A DNA stretch of 36,566 bases from Sporomusaceae bacterium (GCA_022839045.1 JALHDI010000018.1:1-36566); one strand, 5' to 3'. Shown: positions 1 through 8,103, counted from the stretch's first letter. Notes: generated by a model not told the origin, from the letters alone. Made by a program: numbers and translations.

Positions 1-2
1 AC

Positions 3-950
3 ACTGCCCCGGTGACAGTTGCCCTGGAAAACGCTAGCCCGACTTCATTTATTTATTCGTCGATTGTCACGGTTAAAGCAACGCTTGTAGTAGTCGAGGA
101 TGATGTCCCAATTATCGGCCCGACAGGGGCTACGGGGGCGACCGGTTCCACTGGCGCAACGGGGGCAACGGGTCCCACCGGCGCTACAGGGGCTATAGGT
201 GCGACCGGACCCACAGGGTCTACGGGACCCACCGGTACGGTTGAACCCAACCTGTTTGAAGTATATGTTCTGGAAGGAGCGGTTGGCGGAAACGGTACAC
301 AGGACAATCCGTTCGGAACGATCCAGGAGGGTGTGACGGCCGTGTTGCCGACAGGGACGGTTCATATACTGGGCGGGACTTATCCGATTACCGCGCCAAT
401 CCTGGTGAATAAACAGGGAGTAACATTAAAGGGCTATCCCAATACGGTTATAGAATTGCAAGCGGCGGTCATTCCCTTTACTGTTCTTGGAAATGGTGTG
501 ATTATAGACGGATTGACAATTACCAGTGACAATCCTTATGCGGTCGAGTTCATTCAAATCGGCGGAACCGACCATAAGCTTGTAAACAATATTATTTACG
601 GGCCTCCCCAAGCAGGGCCGTCAACAGATTGGGTGGTAAACCGCGGGTTTGTGTCGCAAGCAAACAATATGACAAATTTAACAGTCCAAAATAACATTTT
701 CTACTCCATGAGGCAGCCCGCCTATTTGAATCCGGGAACTACAGGCCATATCATTGATAATGTAGTTTATAATACCCGGGGCTTCGTTGTAGACAGAGCG
801 ATTTTTGTCCTCTCGGGCAATTCGTGGGGAAGCCCGGAAAACGCGGTCGATATCGCCTTGTTAGTGGGTACGATTACGGGGCCGCCTTACGATCCTCTGG
901 TCGAGCTGGCCGCCAACAACAGCGATGCTTCGATCAGCGATCAAAGGTAG
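3..950 (+). CDS. Collagen-like repeat / right-handed beta-helix surface protein (5' end cut by window)
   Basis: The reading frame is open to the left edge, so the true start is probably outside the window; the first in-frame start-like codon is a GTG at 12. After about 35 residues there is a run of Gly-X-Thr/Ala triplets ([13 protein letters not shown] style, about 40 residues), then a region rich in short beta-strand turns ([40 protein letters not shown]) typical of right-handed parallel beta-helix (pectate-lyase-like) folds. Collagen-like stalks joined to globular domains are known from exosporium and cell-surface filaments of Firmicutes. I infer an extracellular or spore-surface role. No catalytic residues can be assigned and no anchor motif is visible in the part present. 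The stop at 948-950 is followed by a long gene-free stretch. Confidence 0.8.
   Translation, partial: TAPVTVALENASPTSFIYSSIVTVKATLVVVEDDVPIIGPTGATGATGSTGATGATGPTGATGAIGATGPTGSTGPTGTVEPNLFEVYVLEGAVGGNGTQDNPFGTIQEGVTAVLPTGTVHILGGTYPITAPILVNKQGVTLKGYPNTVIELQAAVIPFTVLGNGVIIDGLTITSDNPYAVEFIQIGGTDHKLVNNIIYGPPQAGPSTDWVVNRGFVSQANNMTNLTVQNNIFYSMRQPAYLNPGTTGHIIDNVVYNTRGFVVDRAIFVLSGNSWGSPENAVDIALLVGTITGPPYDPLVELAANNSDASISDQR
117..239 (+). repeat. Collagen-type triplet repeat DNA
   Basis: Degenerate 9-bp units alternate GGx-CCx/GCx-ACx and encode Gly-Pro-Thr and Gly-Ala-Thr triplets. Such low-complexity tracts are prone to length change by slippage. The reverse complement also reads open for more than 80 codons only because of this periodicity. 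Confidence 0.8.
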
Positions 951-1291
951 ACGCTAGCAAAGAACCGCTGATTCCGTAAAGGCCGGTTCCCAAAAAATAT
1001 CCCCCGGCCTAGCCGTGGTATTTCTTAAACTGGCGTAGCCCTTTACTACTAGCGACGCCTAAACGGTGTTGGTATGGTCTGTCACATGCGATAGTATCCC
1101 GCGAAAATCGCGAGTTCGCCTGTCAGCAGCCGCTGGCGGCGGCAGAAAGTGTAGGCCTTGTTTGCCACTGCGAGCCATCGGAGACGGGTGATACGCAGAT
1201 GCGCGAGGCTGAGAGGATTGAAGCCCACGATGCGATATCGATGCCTCGGCGAAAAGGAGAACCTCACGGCAGAAACCCAAAAGCGACTTAT

Positions 1292-1322
1292 AAAGGATAA
1301 CCGGCCGGGTTATCCTTTTCGT
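1292..1322 (+). terminator. Strong intrinsic terminator hairpin
   Basis: AAAGGATAACC / GGTTATCCTTT forms a perfect 11-bp stem with a 5-nt GGCCG loop, followed by TCGTTTTC. It lies 340 bp after the collagen-like gene, which suggests that a further transcript, possibly non-coding, ends here. It is nearly symmetric and could work on both strands. Confidence 0.75.
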
Positions 1323-1596
1323 TTTCTTGCCAGGTTAAGCTTAAACGATGTTACAGCCGATTCTAGCTAAAAAAAAAACCTCGAAGAGGGGCTAGGAAGG
1401 GAATAGTTAACTCCGCTAATTAGCCGGTCAACATCCCGGCCGGCCCGGATTACCCATACGCTCGACGTGTAAGATAACCCTCCGTGGCAGACCGTGGCTC
1501 CGCCAGTTGTCTGGCGGCGGATGCATGTTCATTTTACCCTGGTTATGGCAGCATTACCATTAAAACGTTGTTAATTCCAGGTTAAATTACAGCTAA

Positions 1597-1638
1597 CAAA
1601 AACGCAAACGCCCCGCGAAGTCGAATTGCAGGGCGTTT
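1597..1638 (-). terminator. Terminator after the 93-aa membrane protein gene
   Basis: Read on the minus strand, AAACGCCC pairs with GGGCGTTT across a 17-nt loop and is followed by GCGTTTTTGTT. It begins 4 nt after the stop codon of the upstream minus-strand gene. Confidence 0.65.
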
Positions 1639-1641
1639 ACG

Positions 1642-1923
1642 CTAACGGGAGTCCGGCCCGATATCCACCGTTGTAGCCTCAAGTCCGTCAGGTAGCCGCG
1701 ATGATCTTGCCTCAGACACTATACTATGCATCTCTTGGTGTACTGTTTCGCCGGCGTTCCGGATGCCGTCAACGACGGTTAGCGCACCTGCCGCAGCACT
1801 TACGGCGATCGATCTTAAACCTCTGCGGATTGCCGGAATCATCATGACCGCCGCCGCTCCGCCGATGAACAGCGTGAGTGGCGACGCGCTCCGCAGCATT
1901 TGCGAGCCCCACCGAAAGATCAT
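1642..1923 (-). CDS. Small membrane-associated protein of unknown function (possibly DUF5132-like)
   Basis: 93 residues. A hydrophobic segment (about residues 15-33, LTLFIGGAAAVMMIPAIRRG) and an Ala-rich stretch (38-50) are followed by a charged amphipathic tail (HQEMHSIVSEARSS). The start ATG has a good upstream ribosome binding site, GGAGGG, about 7 nt away. The layout of one membrane helix and then an Ala/Glu-rich helix ending in SEAR resembles the small DUF5132 proteins that accompany metal-transport genes in Firmicutes; that is resemblance only. It lies 52 bp downstream of another small hydrophobic gene on the same strand and is followed by its own terminator, so the two look like a short operon. 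Confidence 0.65.
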   Translation of the reverse strand: MIFRWGSQMLRSASPLTLFIGGAAAVMMIPAIRRGLRSIAVSAAAGALTVVDGIRNAGETVHQEMHSIVSEARSSRLPDGLEATTVDIGPDSR

Positions 1924-1975
1924 ACATACCCTCCATTTTTGAAAGTCAATGATTAGTATAACTTACAGCCTGTTG

Positions 1976-2200
1976 CTATATACGGGTAACGAATATACCG
2001 TTCCGCAGGGCTACCCCCAGGACCGAGCCGAGAGCGGCATGCCGCGACAGCGCGATGGCTACCGGGGTGCCGGCAAGAAGAACGGCTAGGTTGAAGACCC
2101 GCGGCGACGCCGCCAATGGCGAACGCCCCACCAGCATACGCTTTGCCAGGATGGCCGCCAGCACACCGCCGGTGGCGGCAGTGTTGTTAAATCTCGTCAA
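1976..2200 (-). CDS. Small hydrophobic protein of unknown function
   Basis: 74 residues, begins with TTG. AGGATAA lies about 15 nt upstream, farther than ideal, so the start is uncertain. The protein is mostly hydrophobic with two likely membrane helices (residues 10-24 and 36-54) separated by a basic loop, and ends in a basic tail. It is divergent from speD and probably the first gene of a two-gene unit with the 93-aa protein gene downstream. I do not recognise it. It could be a chance frame, but its hydrophobicity pattern and position argue for a real gene. Confidence 0.45.
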   Translation of the reverse strand: MTRFNNTAATGGVLAAILAKRMLVGRSPLAASPRVFNLAVLLAGTPVAIALSRHAALGSVLGVALRNGIFVTRI

Positions 2201-2275
2201 AAAATGATTGTCGTTATCCTAAGATGGCGGAAAAGCATTCTATATGTCGGCCTTTTGCCGTAGATTAACTAATTC

Positions 2276-2307
2276 TTAACAAATTGTTCGCAAGCTTGCA
2301 TTATAAT
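2276..2307 (+). promoter_or_regulatory. Probable promoter of the speD operon
   Basis: A perfect -10 hexamer TATAAT at 2302-2307 lies 40 bp before the speD start. The best -35 candidate is TTAACA at 2276-2281, with a long 20-bp spacer, so the -35 assignment is weak. Confidence 0.45.
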
Positions 2308-2311
2308 AGAG

Positions 2312-2324
2312 AATGGAATCCATT
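2312..2324 (+). promoter_or_regulatory. Perfect inverted repeat at the speD transcription start
   Basis: AATGGA-A-TCCATT is a perfect 6-bp dyad with a 1-bp centre placed 5 bp after the -10 box, where a repressor would block transcription. No regulator is identified. Confidence 0.35.
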
Positions 2325-2346
2325 AACATAGCGAAGGTGAAAGAGC

Positions 2347-3162
2347 TTGGAGATTAAAGCGCTTAAGAAACTACAGTTATACGGTTTTAACAATCTTACC
2401 AAAACCCTCAGCTTTAACATGTACGACATTTGTTACGCCAAAAGCGTGCAGCACCGCAACGAATATATCGCCTATATCGACGAGGAATACAACGCCGAAA
2501 GATTGACCGCCATCCTGACCGAAGTGGCCGCCATAATTGGCGCGAACATCCTCAACATCGCCCGCCAGGACTACGAGCCGCAAGGGGCCAGCGTAACCAT
2601 GCTTATTTCCGAAGGTAAGAACAAACCCGGCGCAGCCAATGAAGACGACATGCATAACCCTGCGTTTGGGGGCGAAGACATAGCAGCTCATCTTGATAAA
2701 AGTCATATTACCGTCCACACCTACCCAGAAAGCCACCCCGATAAAGGCATCAGCACTTTCCGGGCAGACATCGACGTTTCCACCTGCGGCGAAATCTCGC
2801 CCCTCAAAGCTCTCAATTATTTGATCAACTGCTTCAGTTCCGATATAGTAATCGCCGACTACCGGGTGAGAGGCTTCACCAGAGACATAAACGGCAAAAA
2901 GTTCTTTATCGACCATAAAATCAACTCTATCCAAAACTACATCGCCAAAGAAACCCGTGACCTTTATCAGATGATCGACGTTAATGTATACCAGGAAAAC
3001 ATCTTCCACACAAAAATGCTCCTGAAAGAATTCGACCTGGATAATTATCTGTTCGGAACCGCCAAAAAGGAATTGCTGCCCGGCGAAAAAAAGAAAATCA
3101 AGCAGCGCTTGAAAAAAGAAATGGCCGAGATATTCTACGGCAAAAATATCCCGAAGGTTTAA
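2347..3162 (+). CDS. speD: S-adenosylmethionine decarboxylase proenzyme (long bacterial class)
   Basis: 271 residues, close to the 264-residue E. coli-type enzyme rather than the ~125-residue Bacillus/Thermotoga type. It decarboxylates SAM to the aminopropyl donor used for spermidine synthesis. The proenzyme cuts itself at [11 protein letters not shown], and Ser119 becomes the pyruvoyl cofactor of the alpha chain. The downstream [15 protein letters not shown] motif carries the active-site Cys147. Translation starts at TTG (2347) behind AAGGTGA. It is the first gene of a three-gene run with 36- and 24-bp gaps. No spermidine synthase gene (speE) is present in the window. Family assignment is firm; a link between spermidine and the neighbours is not shown. 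Confidence 0.95.
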   Translation: MEIKALKKLQLYGFNNLTKTLSFNMYDICYAKSVQHRNEYIAYIDEEYNAERLTAILTEVAAIIGANILNIARQDYEPQGASVTMLISEGKNKPGAANEDDMHNPAFGGEDIAAHLDKSHITVHTYPESHPDKGISTFRADIDVSTCGEISPLKALNYLINCFSSDIVIADYRVRGFTRDINGKKFFIDHKINSIQNYIAKETRDLYQMIDVNVYQENIFHTKMLLKEFDLDNYLFGTAKKELLPGEKKKIKQRLKKEMAEIFYGKNIPKV

Positions 3163-3198
3163 AGATTATTTATTGCGTTTGGATGGAAGGACCGGGTC

Positions 3199-4020
3199 AT
3201 GGCTGACGAGAATTTTACAGCGGTTACGGTAACCAACGAAATTAATCTCAACAAGATAGCCCTCCATTTTGGCATTACCCGCAAGTATAAATGGGAAGAC
3301 TGCCTGAAGCTGAGCGGGACTTCACTCAAAGGGGGGCTGAGCCAGACGGACCATAAAGCCGTCTATATTTTCCCCTTCGGCAGCCTGGTGTTCCTGAACT
3401 GCGAACTTCACGAAATAAACGATGTACTCCGTTACCTGGCCGCCACCGAGAAAAGTCTCACCCCCGCCGCCAGCCTTGATTACATGGATGATTATATCCT
3501 GCAGATTTCTCGGGAGGAATCGCCGGCTATCAACAACGATTACATGGTGGCCGGCGAAAAGCGCGATTTCCATGGCGAGATCATCGCCACTGTACTGGCA
3601 AAATCGGTCGCTTTGGAGCGCATTGAAACCGATATCGACATCCTGCTTGACGAAATCGAAGGCCTTGTAGCCCGTTTGCGCCAGGCCCAGCTCCTGATTC
3701 CCGACGAGCAGCTGGCCGAAACGGCGGCAAGGATTCTTGGCTTTAAGCTAAACACCGTTTCTTATATCATGCTGCTCGACAAGCCCGATATCACCTGGGA
3801 GAACGAGGACGCCGGCACGCTGTTTGATAGGCTCAGCCGCCTCTTTGAGCTAAATGACCGCTATGATAATATTAAACATAAAACGGAAATACTAATGGAT
3901 ATTACCACCGTTTTTGCCGGTCTTGCCCACGCCAAGCGCGGAACCCGGCTTGAATGGGCGATTATCGTCCTCATTGGCATCGAAATCGTCCTCTCGGTTA
4001 TCGACATGATAACAAGATAA
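3199..4020 (+). CDS. RMD1/DUF155 (YagE) family protein with C-terminal membrane anchor
   Basis: 273 residues. The centre carries the family signature AVYIFPFGSLVFLNC followed by a long helical region (residues 125-235) likely to form coiled coils, and a single C-terminal membrane helix (WAIIVLIGIEIVLSVIDMI). This is the layout of the RMD1/RMND1/Sif2 family, whose eukaryotic members sit in mitochondria or on cytoskeletal structures; the bacterial function is unknown. The start ATG follows GGAAGGACC. It is probably cotranscribed with speD upstream and the 68-aa gene downstream. Confidence 0.85.
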   Translation: MADENFTAVTVTNEINLNKIALHFGITRKYKWEDCLKLSGTSLKGGLSQTDHKAVYIFPFGSLVFLNCELHEINDVLRYLAATEKSLTPAASLDYMDDYILQISREESPAINNDYMVAGEKRDFHGEIIATVLAKSVALERIETDIDILLDEIEGLVARLRQAQLLIPDEQLAETAARILGFKLNTVSYIMLLDKPDITWENEDAGTLFDRLSRLFELNDRYDNIKHKTEILMDITTVFAGLAHAKRGTRLEWAIIVLIGIEIVLSVIDMITR

Positions 4021-4044
4021 CAATTATCCTTTGCAGGAGGCAAA

Positions 4045-4251
4045 ATGAAAATCGTCGAGCAAATAATCCGGGTAAAAGAGCGCACCAGTCAGATACAGGT
4101 AGACTACGATACCAGTCATGTGTTTCAGGTATTTGTCAAGGGACGGCTGCAGGACCCTCACACTTACAATTTTCAGGGACAGACCATCAATTTTGGCTTT
4201 GACTGCCTGGTTGCCGGCGACATGGTGCAGATATTTTACTTTTTGCCGTAA
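4045..4251 (+). CDS. Single-domain small beta protein resembling a phage tail-fibre repeat
   Basis: 68 residues with a strong ribosome binding site (GCAGGAGGCAAA before ATG). The sequence follows the pattern V-F-V-x-G-R-L-x-D-P-x-x-Y ... I-x-F ... L-x-A-G-D-x-V-x-I-F-Y-F, which I recognise from small beta-sandwich repeats at the ends of phage tail fibres and adhesins. Here it is a stand-alone protein with no other phage genes nearby. It is the last gene of the speD run and ends about 120 bp before a terminator. The function is unknown; pattern similarity is the only clue. Confidence 0.65.
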   Translation: MKIVEQIIRVKERTSQIQVDYDTSHVFQVFVKGRLQDPHTYNFQGQTINFGFDCLVAGDMVQIFYFLP

Positions 4252-4374
4252 ATCTGAAAACCGACGGCGGATGACTTAATGGCAATGCTGAACCCCGGCC
4301 GGCTTCAGACCGGCACTGTCGACGTCAAGCAGATCGCCGCCGTACTTCCGCAAGAAGGCTTCCGCCTGCAATAC

Positions 4375-4410
4375 AGCCGCAGCCGCAACAAGGCTGCGGC
4401 TCCTTATTTT
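4375..4410 (+). terminator. Terminator of the speD run, overlapping the 3' end of the convergent GGDEF gene
   Basis: AGCCGCAGCC / GGCTGCGGCT forms a perfect 10-bp stem around a 7-nt loop, followed by CCTTATTTT. The minus-strand GGDEF gene ends at 4404 inside this element, so the two convergent genes share it. Confidence 0.8.
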
Positions 4411-6638
4411 GCCCCCCGCCTGTCAGATACCCAAGTTGACCTCGTGACCATCTTGGCTCTCGACTTCAGTTGGGCGGCAACCTCGCTTACTTCGAGGTGG
4501 TTTTGGAAGCGATAGTTCAGGTTGTCAACTATCGCGACCGAAATACTCATTACTGAATATCTCTCCATGTTCCCTTTCCGATCAGGAACGGCAATAAATC
4601 CCTTTGAAAGATCTTCTGGTAGATAGAGGGTGAGGATCCGCGCATCGAATTCCTCGATAATAATTTCGGCCAATCTTACCGCGAGCTCAGGTTTATAAAG
4701 CAAGACCAAGAAGTCGTCGCCGCCGATGTGGCCTAAAAAAGCACTTCTTTCACCGACAACCTTCGAGACGGATTCCTTTAAAATCGTGGCGGTAAGTTTG
4801 ATCGCCTTGTCGCCCATCTCAAAGCCGTACTTGTCATTGAAGGCCTTGAAATTGTCAAGATCGATATAGAGGGCGGCGAAATCGTGCAACAACGCTTGCT
4901 TGATTCTTTCTTCAATTACCAGATTACCCGGCAGTCCGGTAAGCGGGTTCGCGTTCGCCGCCAACTGCACCCGCAGGTCGGTGATATGCGACAACAACTC
5001 CATTACCGATACAGTACCCAGATAATTCCCATTCTCGGTCACCACGATGAGGTCGTAGAGTTTTGCTTCAGGCCTGTTGCGAGCCGCGGAGGCCACCTGC
5101 TCCAGCGAAAGGCCGGCGTCAATAATGAGCGGTTGCCCATCCATTATCATCTTAACTGGTTTTCCATAATACAACGACGCACCATATTGCCCACTTAACT
5201 GATTGTTCAAGGCATCTCTCATGACCAAGCCGATAGGTTTGGAATCCTCTACTACAACAACGCCCTGCCACTGCTCATAATCCAAGCGTCGCTTGACATC
5301 GATAACCAACATATCTCCATTTATGAATGGCATCTTTTGAACGATGTCCCTAATCGCCTTTACGCCGGTAAGCTCGTAGGCCGATTCTTCCCCCGCCGAC
5401 CACTGATTGAAAGCCAACTGTCCGTATGCCGGTATTGCAATTATCGAGCCGACCATACGTATCGGCGATCTATTATGATCAAAAGTAGCTACACCCCGGG
5501 CTAATACAAGACGATACTCCTCCTGCGCCTTGTCAAACAGTCTATATTCGCAAATATAAGCTTTGCCGGTGCCGGAAAAATACGCCGCCAGTGCCCGCCG
5601 TCGAGTTTTTCTGTCATCCGGATGCACCCAGTCCTCGATTACTTCAAAATGCGCCTCATGCCCCTCAGGCTCATAGCCGATAATATTTTTCATGCTTCCA
5701 GACCATATAGTTGTCTGGCGTTGACTGTCCCACTCCCATATCACATCACTGGCAGCGCAGGCGACTTGCCGAAAACTTTCCACTCGCTCCTCGGCTGTTT
5801 GACGGTAGTTACCAACGCTTATCAGCATATTTTTCATGTTATCATGCAGGCGCTGGGAATCCATGTTCTTGAGTTCCGTTGGCAGATCGAGATGATGAAC
5901 CGAATCCGGGTTTTCAACCCATTTTCTTAGTGCGCCGAACAACCAATAGAGATAACTAAGCAGGGGACGCATGCAGTAATATTGCAAAGCGATAACCGCT
6001 AGTATTATTAGGATACCCAGAAGCATCAGCTTTTTGTGAAGCTCGTTTATTGACCTGTCGATGTCGTCGACAAAAACGCCTGTTCCCAGATAACATTCAA
6101 TCTCAGGGATTCCGATTACATAGGTCAGCTTTTTCCGTGGTTTTTCTCCTTGACCACTCGACTCGTAATACTCGACAAAGCCACCGCCGCTACGGGCTTT
6201 GGCGAGAAGCTGCTTGGTTATCGGTGTCCCATAGGCATCTTTCCGCTGCATCTGGTATGTACCTACCGCTTCCGGCAATGGCGGCTCGACCAGCACATAT
6301 CCTTCGTAGGACGCAAAAAAAACGTAATTGGAGATACCATGGCTATCATAAACAAATTGCTCTATAATTTCCGTCGCTCGGATCCGGGCGTCGCCGAGGG
6401 TGATCCTGCCGGCGTTTTTTTCGTCGATGACGGGCTCGAGTACATTCTTGGCCAGCAGGACTATACTCTCCATCCCTTGTTTGCGGGTTGAATAGATGTC
6501 TTCCGTAAACGCACGCATATAGATCGACACGGCGAAGCCGAAACCGGCCAGCATTACGAGTACGGCTCCCAGGGTGCGCGCTATGATGGAAATTACCCAG
6601 CGCGGCCTTCGTTCGTCAGGTAAAATACCGATTTTCAA
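4404..6638 (-). CDS. Membrane sensor with Cache, PAS, CBS-like and GGDEF domains (putative diguanylate cyclase)
   Basis: 744 residues. TM1 is about 15-38, an extracytoplasmic single-Cache-like domain about 40-200 (YVFFASYEGYVLVEPP), and TM2 about 203-222. A PAS domain follows at about 285-405 (DVIWEWDS, IIGYEPEGHE, WVHPDDR), then a CBS-like region at about 428-555 (VVVEDSKPIGLVMRD, IVVTENGNYLGTVSVMELL) and GGDEF at 556-735 (NPLTGLPGN; signature GGDDF at 639-643). Cyclic di-GMP synthesis is the expected activity, but the signature is GGDDF rather than GGDEF/GGEEF and no RxxD inhibitory site stands five residues before it. The start is a TTG overlapping the TGA of the binding-protein gene (TTGA), so the two are translationally coupled. 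It may be a cyclase or a GTP/c-di-GMP-sensing degenerate domain. Confidence 0.88.
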   Translation of the reverse strand: MKIGILPDERRPRWVISIIARTLGAVLVMLAGFGFAVSIYMRAFTEDIYSTRKQGMESIVLLAKNVLEPVIDEKNAGRITLGDARIRATEIIEQFVYDSHGISNYVFFASYEGYVLVEPPLPEAVGTYQMQRKDAYGTPITKQLLAKARSGGGFVEYYESSGQGEKPRKKLTYVIGIPEIECYLGTGVFVDDIDRSINELHKKLMLLGILIILAVIALQYYCMRPLLSYLYWLFGALRKWVENPDSVHHLDLPTELKNMDSQRLHDNMKNMLISVGNYRQTAEERVESFRQVACAASDVIWEWDSQRQTTIWSGSMKNIIGYEPEGHEAHFEVIEDWVHPDDRKTRRRALAAYFSGTGKAYICEYRLFDKAQEEYRLVLARGVATFDHNRSPIRMVGSIIAIPAYGQLAFNQWSAGEESAYELTGVKAIRDIVQKMPFINGDMLVIDVKRRLDYEQWQGVVVVEDSKPIGLVMRDALNNQLSGQYGASLYYGKPVKMIMDGQPLIIDAGLSLEQVASAARNRPEAKLYDLIVVTENGNYLGTVSVMELLSHITDLRVQLAANANPLTGLPGNLVIEERIKQALLHDFAALYIDLDNFKAFNDKYGFEMGDKAIKLTATILKESVSKVVGERSAFLGHIGGDDFLVLLYKPELAVRLAEIIIEEFDARILTLYLPEDLSKGFIAVPDRKGNMERYSVMSISVAIVDNLNYRFQNHLEVSEVAAQLKSRAKMVTRSTWVSDRRGAK

Positions 6639-7588
6639 TTTGCCCTACTTCCTAACAATCGTGAAGTTTCGCGGATAATATCAAAGTCGCTGTCTTTGAG
6701 CGGGAAGAAGGTGCCGATTTCTTTGCCGTAAAGGCCCAGCGATTCTTCGCCGGTAGCGCTGAAGAAAGCGTCCTTTACTTTTGTCTGCATTTCGGCGGTT
6801 ATTCCTTCCCTGTAGGCCCATACCGCGCCGGATGGTATAGGCTCGGAGGTGTAGATAACCCGGTAATCTTTATCGCCGACAAGCCCCTTTTCTCTCATAT
6901 TCCGCAAGATGATGCTCGAAACCGCGGCGGCGTCGACCGTCCGTTTTTTTACCGCCAGCACCACGGCGTCGTGATGACCCAGAAAAACCGTGGTAAGATC
7001 CTTGTCCGGATCGAGTCCGTTCTTGATAAGCGCGGCTTTGGGAATCAGGAAGCCGGAGGTGGAATCAGGGTCTGTAAAGGCTATGCGATGGCCGCGCAAT
7101 TGGGTTACATTCTCAATGCCCGTTTCCGGATGCGTGATGAGACGGCTATGATACACTCTGCCGCCCTTGGCGCTCTCCGAACCCGCGAAAGCAATGGCCT
7201 CTGCCTCTTTATGGGCAATAATATAAGAAAATGGTCCTAACCAGGCAACATCCACTTCTTGTTTGCGCATACCGTCGATAACACTTCGGTAATCATTGGT
7301 GACAGTCAGTTCAACTTTATAACCCGTCTTTTTTTCCAGGTAGTCCATAAACTGCGCCAGTTGGTCGTGCGTCTTCTCGACGCTTTCCACCGGACAGGCG
7401 CCAATACGGAGTACTTGCCTGTTGTCAACAGGTGCAGGTGTAGGCTGCCGCTGCGAAGAGCCACAACCGGCCGAGGCGAGCAATACCAGGAAACAAAGCA
7501 CTGGAAGCAATATACGGCGCCCGAAATATTTTAACGTTGTCTTCGATTGGTGGGAATTTACGTTTGGTTTATAGCGCATCGTTTTCAA
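6635..7588 (-). CDS. PhnD-like periplasmic substrate-binding lipoprotein
   Basis: 317 residues. An N-terminal hydrophobic signal ends in the lipobox LASAGC, so Cys42 should be lipidated. The mature part has the features of the phosphate/phosphonate/phosphite binding family (RIGACPVES, VDVAWLGPFSYIIA, GHRIAFTDPDSTSGFLIP, FLGHHDAVVLAV). Such proteins normally deliver ligand to PhnC/PhnE-type ABC transporters, but no transporter gene lies here. Instead it overlaps the start of a membrane GGDEF sensor, suggesting that it acts as the ligand-sensing partner of that sensor. The TTG at 7588 has GAGGA about 10 nt upstream; an ATG at 7579 is an alternative start. Confidence 0.88.
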   Translation of the reverse strand: MKTMRYKPNVNSHQSKTTLKYFGRRILLPVLCFLVLLASAGCGSSQRQPTPAPVDNRQVLRIGACPVESVEKTHDQLAQFMDYLEKKTGYKVELTVTNDYRSVIDGMRKQEVDVAWLGPFSYIIAHKEAEAIAFAGSESAKGGRVYHSRLITHPETGIENVTQLRGHRIAFTDPDSTSGFLIPKAALIKNGLDPDKDLTTVFLGHHDAVVLAVKKRTVDAAAVSSIILRNMREKGLVGDKDYRVIYTSEPIPSGAVWAYREGITAEMQTKVKDAFFSATGEESLGLYGKEIGTFFPLKDSDFDIIRETSRLLGSRAN

Positions 7589-7764
7589 TTTTCTACCGTC
7601 CTCAGTATTTTTCGATACCAGCAGATTCTGCGCCGATATTTCTTTTCCTGTTTCGACAAAAATATGGCATCTCTGATAAAAAAAACATTGGAGAAACTTG
7701 CCATCATCGCCGTCGTAAAGATCGGTCCAAAATCTGCTTACTGTATATCACTTTGGCGGCGGCC

Positions 7765-8103
7765 TTACATAGCTGGGGCTGACTCGCAAGTCTCAAACAG
7801 CTTCATGACCTGCCCGGCGCAACTTGCGCATAAACGCCCTGAACGAATCAGTTCTTTGCAATGCTCGCACGGATATAGCACTCTGCCCTTGGAAACACTC
7901 CCTTTTCGGATCATTTGCATAATAGCATGCCTCTGAATGCCGGTCACGCGATGAATCTCTTCAAGGGTCGAATTTTGGTTGTCCTCCAGATATTTAGCCA
8001 CTTTTTGCTCAGAGTCCCACAATCGGCGGCTACAGGCGGGGCAGTGCCCGCTTGGGCTTGCGAGACAAACTTTCCCACATTCTTGGCAGGTAGCAATTAT
8101 CAT
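7765..8103 (-). CDS. YvyF-like flagellar-operon family zinc-binding protein
   Basis: 112 residues. An N-terminal zinc ribbon (CQECGKVC ... CPAC) is followed by a helix-turn-helix-like middle (STLEEIHRVTGIQRHAIMQMIRKGSV) and a second Cys pair set (CEHCKELI ... CASC). This matches the YvyF/TIGR03826 family, usually encoded beside flgM in Firmicutes flagellar operons and often called a putative flagellar or regulatory protein. No flagellar genes lie next to it here. The start ATG follows GGGGGCGAACCTG. It points toward the PhnD-like gene with 177 bp between them, so cotranscription is possible but unproven. Confidence 0.7.
   Translation of the reverse strand: MIIATCQECGKVCLASPSGHCPACSRRLWDSEQKVAKYLEDNQNSTLEEIHRVTGIQRHAIMQMIRKGSVSKGRVLYPCEHCKELIRSGRLCASCAGQVMKLFETCESAPAM

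Larger units (their letters stand above)
951..1641. other. About 690 bp with no convincing gene
   Basis: Only short frames are open here and none has a ribosome binding site or a recognisable product. The stretch holds several hairpins: CGCGA-AAA-TCGCG near 1100, a GC-rich stem around 1499-1520 (TCCGCCAG/CTGGCGG) and a strong terminator at 1292-1318. The 1060-1290 part is GC-rich and could be a structured RNA ending at that terminator or a decayed gene. I could not match it to tmRNA, RNase P RNA, SRP RNA, 6S RNA or a riboswitch I know. Confidence 0.5.

Noticed and set aside
1082..1267. Overlapping short frames on both strands in the gene-free stretch (for example 61 codons on the minus strand)
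   Set aside because: No ribosome binding site and no family recognised; the minus-strand frame is Arg-rich, as is common in GC-rich non-coding DNA.
2377..3009. 210-codon frame antisense to speD
   Set aside because: It is a mirror of the strongly supported speD reading frame and has no homology of its own.
7663..7790. Possible AgrD-like peptide (starts MASLIKKTLEKLAIIAV, Cys near residue 27) on the plus strand
   Set aside because: No ribosome binding site, the frame runs on antisense through the YvyF-like gene, and no agrB or agrC lies nearby.
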